From Desulfovibrio sp. TomC (GTDB lineage Bacteria; Desulfobacterota; Desulfovibrionia; Desulfovibrionales; Desulfovibrionaceae): a stretch of DNA of 64,000 nt. Under the pieces are notes generated by a model. The model was not told the origin of the DNA. It searched no databases and saw nothing but the letters and a program-made list of their open reading frames with translations. Positions 7,747 to 15,808 of this stretch are shown piece after piece. The translations under genes and the position numbers were made by a program. Location of the stretch: assembly GCF_000801335.2 (NCBI RefSeq), contig NZ_JSEH01000007.1, positions 62,001 to 126,000 on the forward strand. Reading direction: 5' to 3'. How positions within the stretch are numbered: position 1 is the stretch's first letter; each line of letters begins with the position of its first letter.

Positions 7747-8597
7747 GCCACCACCTCCTTGATCTCAAAGGCCATGCCGTTGATGTTGCAGGCCACATGC
7801 TCAAGCGGCGAGAGCTGGCGCAGGCGGCCAAGGAATGACCGCTGCTGCATGAGCAGGGGATTGGCCGGATCGAACACGAAAAAGACCTCGCCCGAGATGT
7901 CCAGGGCGCGGGTCATGGCCAAGGCCTGGTTGGTGGCTTCGATGCGGTCCATGTAATCGAGACGAAAACTGACGACGCGGTACGGCGGCCGCTCCTCAAA
8001 GTGTTCGGCCCCGGACAGGGATGCTTCGGTCAGGGTGGCCGATTCCCAGGCCAGGGACACGCCGTAGGAGAAGTTAAAGTTGGGCTGCCAACCAGGAACC
8101 ACCACCAGCCGGGACAGATCGATGTAGCCGGCCGGGTTGGCCTGGTCGTCGATGTCAACAGACAGGTAGCGGCAAAAGACCTGGCGCGGCAGCAGGTGCA
8201 GGAAGGTCTTGGACATCCGGGCCACATCTTCGGGCAACACGCGACCGGACCACCAGTTGTCGGCTTCCCACTCCAGCTCGGCCGTGGCGTAGACCGGCGG
8301 CCAGACGTCGCTCCATCCCGAGTCGGCCCGGAGGATGGTGCGGGCGGCGTCGGCAAAACACCGGATACGGATGCGGGCCGAGGGCGAAAGGGTGTGGCTG
8401 GGGATGGCCACCACCTTGATGGTGCGGTCCCGGGACAGGTCCACGTCAAAGCGCGTGGCCTCCAGAGACAGGCCGGCGGTCCTGGCCACCCGGGTCAGAA
8501 AGCGGTCCCGCAGGTTGACCAGGGGCGTTTGCCAGACCCCGCCGGCGAAGGCGGCTTGGTCGGCGTAGTTGGGCCAGCAAAGGAGACCGGTCGCCAT
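7743..8597 (-). CDS. Putative phage tail-tip protein
   Basis: 284 residues, no signal peptide or membrane segment, rich in Trp/Tyr and beta-type segments, as expected of a distal tail or receptor-binding component. Its ATG overlaps the hub gene stop by one base (TGATG). The assignment rests mainly on position next to a recognisable tail hub protein and on composition. I could not name a family with confidence. Confidence 0.55.
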   Translation of the reverse strand: MATGLLCWPNYADQAAFAGGVWQTPLVNLRDRFLTRVARTAGLSLEATRFDVDLSRDRTIKVVAIPSHTLSPSARIRIRCFADAARTILRADSGWSDVWPPVYATAELEWEADNWWSGRVLPEDVARMSKTFLHLLPRQVFCRYLSVDIDDQANPAGYIDLSRLVVVPGWQPNFNFSYGVSLAWESATLTEASLSGAEHFEERPPYRVVSFRLDYMDRIEATNQALAMTRALDISGEVFFVFDPANPLLMQQRSFLGRLRQLSPLEHVACNINGMAFEIKEVVA

Positions 8598-9589
8598 CAG
8601 CCCACCACCTCCAGGGTCACCCGGCCGGTCTCATATTCCTCGGCCATGCCGATGACGACAAAGAGCCGGCCGGCGGCCAACCCGAACCGGGGCAGCTGCA
8701 CCGCGACCACACTTCCCAGGTCCAGGCCCCGGACATACTCCCGTTTGACCGGCAGCTTGAGCCGCAGCCGAGATGCCCCATGCAGGGCAAGCAGGCGCTC
8801 GGCTTCGGCCCGGGCCGCGTCGGCATCGTCCAGGGTGGTTTCGACGGTCAGTTCCGGAGCGAGCCGATGGACGTCCCGGATCGTCGTATCCTCGACGGCG
8901 ACCGTGCGGGAGGTTTCGGCCAGCCAGGCCCGGCGCTCGTCGGCCACGCCGCCGGCCAGATCGTTGTCGTCCTGCCGGCTCCAATTTCGCTGGTAGTCGA
9001 GCGCCACCCGGTACACCGGCGTGCCGTCGGCCAGATCGTGAACCGGCAAAATTTCCAGACCCTCGCCGGCATCGAGCAGCTCAACCGTGGTCAAGGTGGC
9101 GGCTGGCTCTCCGGCCGGGGCCTCGAAACGGCCAACGGTCAACCGGCCCAGGCGGTCGAAGCTCCACCAAGCCCCGATGGACGCGCACAGGTCGTCAAAA
9201 ATCGTGTCCACGTCCGTTTTACTGCCGCCGTCCTGGGAATAGCCGACCAAGGTGGGGTTTACCGCGTCCAAATTGGTAAAGGTGACAAGGTCCAGATCGG
9301 TTTCGGCCAGACCGGCCCGGGTCAAGGCAATGCGGCGGATGATGGCGGAAACAGACCCGGCAAAGACGCCGCCGGTGGCGTCGCCGTCCACGTCGGCCGT
9401 GACAGACCCGGCCGGCCTTGTCCACAAGCGGAGCAGGCCGGCAGCCAAACAGGTGGCGTACTGGCCGGCGGCAAACGTGGCAGCGGTGAGCGCGGCCACG
9501 GTCGGATAGTCCCGGGTCGGGGTCAGGGCCATGGCCGCAAGCTCTTTTTCGGTTCTCTGGCCAACCATGGCGGCGCGTTCCATATTCAT
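8597..9589 (-). CDS. Tail hub protein of gene-transfer-agent/siphophage type, N-terminally truncated
   Basis: 330 residues. The central and C-terminal parts recall the hub proteins of GTA-like tails: YATCLAAGLLRLWTRPAGSVTADVDGD, IGAWWSFDRLGRLTVGRFEAP, RRAWLAETSRTVAVED, and an end of GSVVAVQLPRFGLAAGRLF. From memory such proteins carry roughly 200 further N-terminal residues, which are missing. The start is ATG 9589, overlapping the previous stop (TAATG) after GCGGGGAGG. Residues ~1-25 look like another protein's beginning, so an internal deletion probably fused two genes. Confidence 0.65.
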   Translation of the reverse strand: MNMERAAMVGQRTEKELAAMALTPTRDYPTVAALTAATFAAGQYATCLAAGLLRLWTRPAGSVTADVDGDATGGVFAGSVSAIIRRIALTRAGLAETDLDLVTFTNLDAVNPTLVGYSQDGGSKTDVDTIFDDLCASIGAWWSFDRLGRLTVGRFEAPAGEPAATLTTVELLDAGEGLEILPVHDLADGTPVYRVALDYQRNWSRQDDNDLAGGVADERRAWLAETSRTVAVEDTTIRDVHRLAPELTVETTLDDADAARAEAERLLALHGASRLRLKLPVKREYVRGLDLGSVVAVQLPRFGLAAGRLFVVIGMAEEYETGRVTLEVVG

Positions 9590-9999
9590 TACAAGCCTCC
9601 CCGCATCGGGCTGTCGCCCTTGGGAATGCGTCCCAGCGGGCAAAACTGGTTGGTGCAAATGGCGTCCACCATGCGCTGCATGACTTGCGTGTTGAGCACG
9701 ACCTGGTCATGCAGGCTGGTGGCCAGGGACTGGTAGGCCTCGACCAGCTTGACGTTGTCCTTGTAATACGAGGTCACCAGCCGCAGATCCTCGCCGTAGG
9801 TCTTGAGAATGCGGTCCATGTCCTCGCGGTAGCGGGACAGGTCCACCCGGCGGCGGCGATCCTCGACCTGCCAAAAGATGACGATCAGCACCACGAGGCC
9901 CATGGGTGTCAGCGTCACGAGCGAGGCCAGGAGAACGAGCGTGCCGGCGTCGAGGTTGCCGAGGAGTTTGAAAAGCGTCGCCGCCAGGGTCTGGTCCAT
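9589..9999 (-). CDS. Phage membrane/coiled-coil protein (lysis region)
   Basis: 136 residues. One membrane segment at about residues 20-43 (LVLLASLVTLTPMGLVVLIV) is followed by a charged helical stretch likely to form a coiled coil, then a short tail with CTNQFCP. It sits one base after the holin-like gene. Its form is compatible with a spanin-like or accessory lysis protein, but this is inference from position and topology only. Confidence 0.65.
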   Translation of the reverse strand: MDQTLAATLFKLLGNLDAGTLVLLASLVTLTPMGLVVLIVIFWQVEDRRRRVDLSRYREDMDRILKTYGEDLRLVTSYYKDNVKLVEAYQSLATSLHDQVVLNTQVMQRMVDAICTNQFCPLGRIPKGDSPMRGGL

Positions 10000-10000
10000 G

Positions 10001-10423
10001 TCATCGGCCTCCCTTCAGGCTGCGGGCAGCGATGTAGATACCGGCCACACCGGCGATGCACACCTGGGTAATGGGCGGCAGCTCCAGCCCGATAGGATGT
10101 TGGACGGCCAGTCCGGCCACGGTGCCGACCAGGGTCCACAGCCGGCTGGACGTGAGCAGCGGTTCCCGGACCTCGGAGAGAGCCGGGGCGATTTGTTCGC
10201 TTAGGGTGGCGGCATAGGTTTCGATACGGTCAGCCGGCAGCGTGAGTATCTGGGCCGGGGTGGAGCCGGTTTGGGGTTGCAGCGGCAACGGCTCGGCTGC
10301 CGGCGACGGGGTGCTGAAAAGGCCCTTGGCGACCTCGCCCAGCACGGCCAGGGCCGAAGCCACGGCTTCCGGGGTGATGTTCGGCGCGGGCGCGGCCTGG
10401 GTTTGTTTGGTCTGCGCATCCAT
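10001..10423 (-). CDS. Putative holin-like phage protein
   Basis: 140 residues. The first ~85 are Ala/Pro/Gln rich and soluble; the last ~45 contain two hydrophobic segments (LWTLVGTVAGLAVQHPIG and ITQVCIAGVAGIYIAA) and end RSLKGGR. Starts at ATG 10423, two bases after the transglycosylase stop. A C-terminal membrane hairpin next to a lytic enzyme suggests a holin or membrane anchor. Confidence 0.6.
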   Translation of the reverse strand: MDAQTKQTQAAPAPNITPEAVASALAVLGEVAKGLFSTPSPAAEPLPLQPQTGSTPAQILTLPADRIETYAATLSEQIAPALSEVREPLLTSSRLWTLVGTVAGLAVQHPIGLELPPITQVCIAGVAGIYIAARSLKGGR

Positions 10424-10425
10424 GG

Positions 10426-10926
10426 TTAAAAGCCCTCCTGCGGCCAGACGCCGCCCGGCAGATGCTCCAGCACCTTGGCCGGATAGGTGTTTGCGGGATT
10501 GTGGGCATTGCCGGGACCGCCGTTGTAGGCGCGGCAAACGACTTCCCAGCCACCGGTGTTCAGGAACCGGTCGCGCAGCCGGGCCAGATACCGGCAGCCC
10601 CACTCAAGCCCGATTTCGGGGGTGAGTAGCTCGCCGAACCAGCCGCGAAAGCCGATGGTGCGGGCGGTTTCGCCCATGATCTGGAGCAGACCCCAGGACG
10701 TGGCGCGGCCGATGGCCTCAGTATCCTTGGAGCAACCGGGCGGGACGAAGGATAACGGCTTGTTTTTGAGGTAGCGGTCAAAAAAGGCGGGTTCGAATCG
10801 CGTGGCGAAGGGATTGCCATGCGATTCGACCATGATCATGGATTGAGGTAATTCAACGGGAAGGCCGAGTGCGGAAGCTGTGCCATCAATATTTACGCCA
10901 GCGATTGATAAACAGAGGGTTGCCAT
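10426..10926 (-). CDS. Phage lytic transglycosylase (SLT/lysozyme-like)
   Basis: 166 residues. The catalytic Glu-Ser of the SLT fold is seen in IMVESHGNPFATR, followed by SWGLLQIMGETAR and EWGCRYLARL ... RAYNGGPGNA, which are the usual motif order. It would cut peptidoglycan for host lysis. No signal peptide, so it needs a holin; the next gene is a candidate. GGAGGTG precedes the ATG. Confidence 0.85.
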   Translation of the reverse strand: MATLCLSIAGVNIDGTASALGLPVELPQSMIMVESHGNPFATRFEPAFFDRYLKNKPLSFVPPGCSKDTEAIGRATSWGLLQIMGETARTIGFRGWFGELLTPEIGLEWGCRYLARLRDRFLNTGGWEVVCRAYNGGPGNAHNPANTYPAKVLEHLPGGVWPQEGF

Positions 10927-11154
10927 GCTGCACCTCCAGATTGGATGGAGTGAGCATAGGCGGAGGAAGGACGAGACACAGGCCTCGAATGGACGGATGC
11001 GGACGGAAATAAATACAATTTTAAGTTTTTATTGCAAAACTACGTTTCGTGTTCAAGTATGGCAGTCAAGTAGCCTACACACCAGAAATTACAGGCTCCA
11101 TCGTGTCTGGTGATGCGATAAAAAATAAGCAAGACGGAAGTTCAAAAAAATATA
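10927..11154. other. Non-coding junction between lysis module and NACHT gene
   Basis: 228 bases in which GC falls sharply from the lysis gene side to the NACHT side. It must hold the lysis-module promoter. A 7-bp inverted repeat (CACCAGA 11080-11086 / TCTGGTG 11106-11112) could terminate the NACHT transcript. No gene seen. Confidence 0.4.
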
Positions 11155-13890
11155 TTACATATCGTCAAGAGCCGAGAGATCTTCGTATGTAGGACCAACG
11201 CTAATGCTATGTGGCCCAGCGCTATGTAATTTGTAAAATTTAAGTAATTCAGCACTTTCTTCTTTTGGCCTTGCTTTTATCATTCTGAGCAGTGTATTCC
11301 GTAAGACTTGCTCTTTCCCATTATGAATAGCCCAGTTTAAAACAAAGCGAATGTCACTCGTTTTTTTTGAAAACAGTATCAAAACTTCTTCCCACCAAGG
11401 TTCATCCATCAACGTACCAATGCCAATACTTCTGTTTTGGCATAGCTCAGAAGCAGCAAAATATTCTTGAAACCGAAGATGGCCAAACCCAAATCGGCCT
11501 TTATCTGTCATTGCAACCAGTATGTTACATGGGTCTATCAATTCTCTAAAAGCAATTAATATTTTACTTCTTTCAATTGATCCGTTGGTGTATCGACTTA
11601 TCAAGTTTATTGCTCGTTTTTCTGTAATTTCTCGTACTCCTAGTGTATGCATTCCAAATGCAAGTTTTTGGGCAATGTCTTTTAATTCATGACGAGGAGA
11701 CGTTATTCTTTTAATTTTTTTATGAACATCATACATGCCGAGAAGCAGTTCTATTCTTTGGTCGTAAAGATGTATTTCGCTGTCTGGTAATGGTATATCG
11801 TTTTCAGCCAAAACACAGAGAATTGTTATTAAAAGAGGGCTTCTTACAATATCAGACACTTCTGTTTGTATTGTTAGATGTATAAGGATTTGTTCTGATT
11901 TGTTTTTGTCGTGTTTAAACCAATTTTTAACAACTTGGCTTCGTTGTTTGTTTGTGAAAGGCAACAGTGTTGCACACAGAAATGGAAAATCCTCAAGGTA
12001 ATTTCCACTTGCACGTGAGCTAGTGATGATCTGGCAATTGGGGTATCTTTTCTTTAACCCAAGGATCAAGTCTACTACATTAGGAACTTTCTTAATAGCT
12101 TCATCGATACCATCTAGCAGTAGCGTCGCTTCTTTTTGCAATTCGGTCTGTAAATCTTCTTTTTTTAATTCGCATCCAAAGTCAGTATAATACAGACAGA
12201 TACACTCTTCTATAGTATCTGTCTCGATTTTGTTGCCGAAAGATTTTTTGTGATTCGCATAGGTCTGGTAAAGTTTCGAGAGGGGGTAGTACAGATAAAA
12301 TCTGTCATCCCTATGTTGTATTTTGTTTTTCATGTACATTTGTAAACATGTTGTCTTCCCAGCACCGGCTTCACCAAGTACAAGAAAATCCATATTTGCG
12401 TCAAAAGCGTCAAGTATCGAAAAGTTGACCTGTACTTTTTTCTTTCCAGCATCCTCTTTGTTTTTTGATATTGTAATATATTTCCGTAATGCCTTGTTTG
12501 ATTGTATCATATTTATTAATGAAAAATTATCAAGGCATGTTTTAAGAAATGATTTTATTTTATCTTGTGTTGGCTTGGATTTCTTGTGGCTATCAATAAA
12601 CGATGAGATGGTAATTTGATAATCATTTAAAGTTGTCGCAAGAAGAGATGTATCAATTGAAAAAAATATAGATGGATTGTTGATTTTGACGTCAACTCGA
12701 TTTATAATTGTCAGCTGTCGTTGATATTTTGAGGATAGGCCTATGAACCTTGCCAATGCAGGGGGCAACAAGGCTCCATCATCAGCTTTGTGCTCGTCGA
12801 AGTAAAGCTTATATCTTAGCAGGATGCCATTTACAACTCCCAGTGTATTGGTGTCATTGTTTCCTCCTATGCTACTAATAAGTCTGTCGATGTCTTGGCC
12901 AAGCTGCCCGATGTAGTGTATTAAATGTCCTGGATTGGTGTCGTCTTCTCTTAGTAAAGGGGTTAAGTCGACAATCGCTTCTTTAAAACTGCGGTAATCG
13001 TTTAAGATAAGGGCTGCTGATTGCGATTTTGCAAGTGAAATTTTTGCGAGAGCTTTTCTTAGACTTGGTATTTTATCTTTTATTTTCATAAATCTGTACT
13101 GTATCTTGTCTATTGAAGGGGAAACTATATCTATTCCAGAAATATATTTGATTTGTGTGCATGCTGGCAAAAGATTTTCCCAGTGAGCCCAATCGATAGC
13201 ACCTCTGAAGTCTATGCTGTTAAATTTAAGAGATAAAGTATCTTGCAGGGAAACTTTTCCAATTTTGAATTCTAAGTCAGTGTAATATAGCGATATGTCT
13301 TTTGGAGAGTCTTGCTGTAGGGCGCTCATTAGGTCTTCGTTGTTAAGTTTATGTGCAATATGCGTGTATGTTGATTTTATGCCAAGAATTTTGTTTATTT
13401 GCTTTGGTATTTTGCTCAAACAAAGTTCAGTAAGTTTATGGCCATCTAGTATTTTTACCATTCGCGAACGTAATTCTTGGTATTTCTCAAATCTTGTAGC
13501 CAGAGATCTGGTGTTTAGAAGATATGGAGTGATAAAATAAACTCTATTAGGTTTGTAAGAATTTCCATCAACATTAGGGACGCTTTTTTCTGATGCCTGC
13601 TGTAGTTGGTTTACAACCTCCATAAAACTTTTGTTGTCAGAGGCTTTTGCGGTAGGTTTGTACTTTTTTACTTGACACACCATGAGCTCAATATCATTAA
13701 GCTCATCTTTTTTCCAGCAAATTATATCCTTCCCTTCTTCATAAGGCCCGCCATTGTAGTCAATCTTGGAGTAGCCTATGGCTTGAAAAAGAGGGATCAA
13801 AATATCAATAGTGAGTTCGTGCTCGGAGAGGCTTTGAAGCTTTTTTTCTATTAGCGTTAATTTAGAAGTTTCTTCTGAGCCAATTATCAT
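11155..13890 (-). CDS. PD-(D/E)xK nuclease - NACHT NTPase, probable anti-phage STAND protein
   Basis: 911 residues. The N-terminal ~170 form a Mrr/restriction-endonuclease-like domain with EEGKDI (Asp55) and CQVKK (Gln73, Lys75), the D-QxK catalytic pattern. A ~320-residue helical linker follows. The NACHT core has Walker A GEAGAGKTT (506-514), Walker B ATLLLDGIDEA (588-598), sensor ITSSRASG (Arg626) and the GHLRFQEYFAA motif of NACHT proteins in the last third. Nuclease plus NACHT is the architecture of bacterial NACHT/Avs-type defence proteins, which cut DNA on sensing infection. There is no long TPR sensor array. Base composition is far more AT-rich than its neighbours, a mark of recent transfer. 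AGGCAGGA precedes the ATG. Confidence 0.8.
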   Translation of the reverse strand: MIIGSEETSKLTLIEKKLQSLSEHELTIDILIPLFQAIGYSKIDYNGGPYEEGKDIICWKKDELNDIELMVCQVKKYKPTAKASDNKSFMEVVNQLQQASEKSVPNVDGNSYKPNRVYFITPYLLNTRSLATRFEKYQELRSRMVKILDGHKLTELCLSKIPKQINKILGIKSTYTHIAHKLNNEDLMSALQQDSPKDISLYYTDLEFKIGKVSLQDTLSLKFNSIDFRGAIDWAHWENLLPACTQIKYISGIDIVSPSIDKIQYRFMKIKDKIPSLRKALAKISLAKSQSAALILNDYRSFKEAIVDLTPLLREDDTNPGHLIHYIGQLGQDIDRLISSIGGNNDTNTLGVVNGILLRYKLYFDEHKADDGALLPPALARFIGLSSKYQRQLTIINRVDVKINNPSIFFSIDTSLLATTLNDYQITISSFIDSHKKSKPTQDKIKSFLKTCLDNFSLINMIQSNKALRKYITISKNKEDAGKKKVQVNFSILDAFDANMDFLVLGEAGAGKTTCLQMYMKNKIQHRDDRFYLYYPLSKLYQTYANHKKSFGNKIETDTIEECICLYYTDFGCELKKEDLQTELQKEATLLLDGIDEAIKKVPNVVDLILGLKKRYPNCQIITSSRASGNYLEDFPFLCATLLPFTNKQRSQVVKNWFKHDKNKSEQILIHLTIQTEVSDIVRSPLLITILCVLAENDIPLPDSEIHLYDQRIELLLGMYDVHKKIKRITSPRHELKDIAQKLAFGMHTLGVREITEKRAINLISRYTNGSIERSKILIAFRELIDPCNILVAMTDKGRFGFGHLRFQEYFAASELCQNRSIGIGTLMDEPWWEEVLILFSKKTSDIRFVLNWAIHNGKEQVLRNTLLRMIKARPKEESAELLKFYKLHSAGPHSISVGPTYEDLSALDDM

Positions 13891-13933
13891 AACAATCCTG
13901 CCTTGTATCGTGCCGACTATTTTTAGATCAGTT

Positions 13934-13948
13934 ATTCCAAATTGGAAT
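13934..13948. promoter_or_regulatory. 15-bp palindrome upstream of the NACHT gene
   Basis: ATTCCAAATTGGAAT is a perfect palindrome around a central A/T base, 44 bases upstream of the NACHT start inside an AT-rich promoter-like stretch (13891-14043). A dimeric regulator site is plausible. No regulator gene is adjacent. Confidence 0.4.
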
Positions 13949-14043
13949 CAAGCCATGCTTATTACGCCATTTGCTCTTAATTTTTCTGGTATGTCATCGT
14001 TTTCACTTGGCTAGAGTGTTGAGTTTTGCAATGTAAAAAACAA

Positions 14044-14490
14044 TTACTTTTTTATTGTTGTAGTCGTGAGTTCGCGGCATACACTCTCGGCAGTCACCCG
14101 GGCCGGGGGCGAATCTGGATGTTTGTCAAGACGGCCTTCTTGTATCATTTCCCAAACTTTACTTCTACCTACCGATAGGACAAATTCAACCTCAGGTATC
14201 GTCAGAAGTACCTTTTTGGTGACTAATTCCCGCGCCGACACCGCCGGCAAACTTGCAAATGCCAGCTTCTTCGTCTGATACGTCACCGGCAGCATCAACT
14301 CAAACCCCGCCGGATCGACCAGGCTGCACCGTTTGGCGCAGCCCAGGCACACGTATTTTCGCTCTTTCCAAAACCATCGGGGCTTGCGTTTGCCGCAACC
14401 GAGGGGCTCGTACACGCTGCCATCCACATGGCCTTGGTAGGGCAGAAAGCCTTTGCCGAGCAGCGTCAGCACGTCGTCGATGATGCTCAT
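14044..14490 (-). CDS. Early phage protein with zinc-ribbon-like and HTH-like segments
   Basis: 148 residues from ATG 14490, which overlaps the DUF3164 gene stop (ATGA). Residues ~30-57 contain CGKRK ... CLGCAKRC, a possible zinc ribbon; residues ~95-125 (TIPEVEFVLSVGRSKVWEMI) look like the helix-turn-helix of excisionase/AlpA-type proteins. It is the last recognisable early gene before the NACHT cargo. A regulatory role is a guess. Confidence 0.65.
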   Translation of the reverse strand: MSIIDDVLTLLGKGFLPYQGHVDGSVYEPLGCGKRKPRWFWKERKYVCLGCAKRCSLVDPAGFELMLPVTYQTKKLAFASLPAVSARELVTKKVLLTIPEVEFVLSVGRSKVWEMIQEGRLDKHPDSPPARVTAESVCRELTTTTIKK

Positions 14491-14981
14491 ACATCCCTCT
14501 TGTCTGCCGCAAGCAGCGTATCCACGGCCACGGGCAGATCGCTGCCGCCGACCGTGACCCACCACCGGCCGTCTATGCCCAGGATCAGCGCCTTGAGTTC
14601 GTCGCGGCTGCCCTCGGTCCACTCGGTGATGCACTCGTCAATGAGCTCCTTGGCCGCCTGAAGGCGTTCATCAAAGGTCAGGTGCTCGGCCATGTGGCGC
14701 TGCACCTTGAACGCCCCGTCAAAGCTCGTCAGGGTCACGTTGCCCTTGTTGCCGCCCACCTTGGCCCCGTACTGCTCGGCCGAAAGCTGGACAAAGGCCG
14801 CCACGTCGCCCATGGCGTCGTCGCGAAACCCGCGCATGGCCTCGCGCAGGGCCAGCGCCTTGCCCGCGATCTCGCGCACGAGCTGGTCGCGGGTCTTGTC
14901 CACGTCCTTGACCAGCTTGGCCGGCACCAGCCGCCCCTGGCCGTCCTGCATGTACCCTTCGGGGATGCTCGTTGCGTTCAT
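14487..14981 (-). CDS. DUF3164 family phage protein
   Basis: 164 residues. The start (IPEGYMQDGQGRLVPAKLVK) and the Asp/Glu-rich helical body with FDGAFKVQRHMAEHLTFDERLQAAKELIDE are the hallmarks of DUF3164, a family found just after MuB in transposable phages. Biochemical function is not known to me. ATGA overlaps join it to its neighbours on both sides, so it belongs to the early transcript. Confidence 0.8.
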   Translation of the reverse strand: MNATSIPEGYMQDGQGRLVPAKLVKDVDKTRDQLVREIAGKALALREAMRGFRDDAMGDVAAFVQLSAEQYGAKVGGNKGNVTLTSFDGAFKVQRHMAEHLTFDERLQAAKELIDECITEWTEGSRDELKALILGIDGRWWVTVGGSDLPVAVDTLLAADKRDV

Positions 14982-15808
14982 TGCTCCTGCTCCTCTTTCT
15001 CGAACCGGGCCAGGATGGCCCGGCAGTTGTCGATGATTTTGCCCCGCACGGCCGGTTGGTAAGGATCGCGCTCCATGAAGGATCGGACCAAACGGCAGGC
15101 CGCATTCCGCTCCACCTCGAAGGGATCGGTGACGTCCTGTGGCGGATACGGCGTTTCCACCGTGTCCTTGGCCCGAAGCGTGGCCCGGAAAAGATACGTC
15201 GCCCCTTTGCGCCCATGCCGTTCGACAAAGGCCTCATCCAGGAGCCATTGCCCATATTTCCGAGTATGAGTGTAGGAAACGCGGGACACCTGGGCGATGT
15301 CCGTCCAGGAGAAGCCCGGCTTTGCCGATCGGATGGCCCGCCAAATGCGACGGCGCTCGGACAGGAGTCCGATGAGTTCTTCTTCTCCGATCAAGACCAC
15401 AGCCGCGCCAGTCGCCTCGTGGATGTCGCGCAGATCCTCGATGCGCCCAAAGTGCAAACGGTCGGCCTCGTCCATGTAGATGGTGACTGTCTGCCCTTGG
15501 TCGCGCCGCTTTTCCAAGGTCTCAATGATGCGCACCTTGCAGGCATGGGCGGATCGGGGAGTGGTATTGGCCCCCGTCGTCTCCTTGCAAAGCCGTCCCA
15601 GGAAGGCGGCTTGCGTCATCCCCTCCCAAGCCGAGAGGAAAACGCCGCCGCGTTCGGTGTAGCTGTTGCGGGCCGTAAAGGTCTTGCCCCGGCCGGCCTG
15701 TCCCCAGGCCACGACAATGCCGGGTTGTCCGCGCTGGACGTCCTCGACGGTCAGCACGGCGCGCCGAAAGGCGGTCACGTTGCCCGTCTCCACAAAAACC
15801 GATTTCAT
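14978..15808 (-). CDS. MuB-like AAA+ ATPase, target-DNA activator
   Basis: 276 residues. Walker A GQAGRGKT (36-43) and Walker B TIYMDEAD (109-116), with the short MuB/IstB-like AAA+ core and a C-terminal helical domain. In Mu this protein coats target DNA and delivers it to the transposase. I use ATG 15808, which overlaps the transposase stop by ATGA, rather than an upstream start inside that gene. Confidence 0.88.
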   Translation of the reverse strand: MKSVFVETGNVTAFRRAVLTVEDVQRGQPGIVVAWGQAGRGKTFTARNSYTERGGVFLSAWEGMTQAAFLGRLCKETTGANTTPRSAHACKVRIIETLEKRRDQGQTVTIYMDEADRLHFGRIEDLRDIHEATGAAVVLIGEEELIGLLSERRRIWRAIRSAKPGFSWTDIAQVSRVSYTHTRKYGQWLLDEAFVERHGRKGATYLFRATLRAKDTVETPYPPQDVTDPFEVERNAACRLVRSFMERDPYQPAVRGKIIDNCRAILARFEKEEQEQ

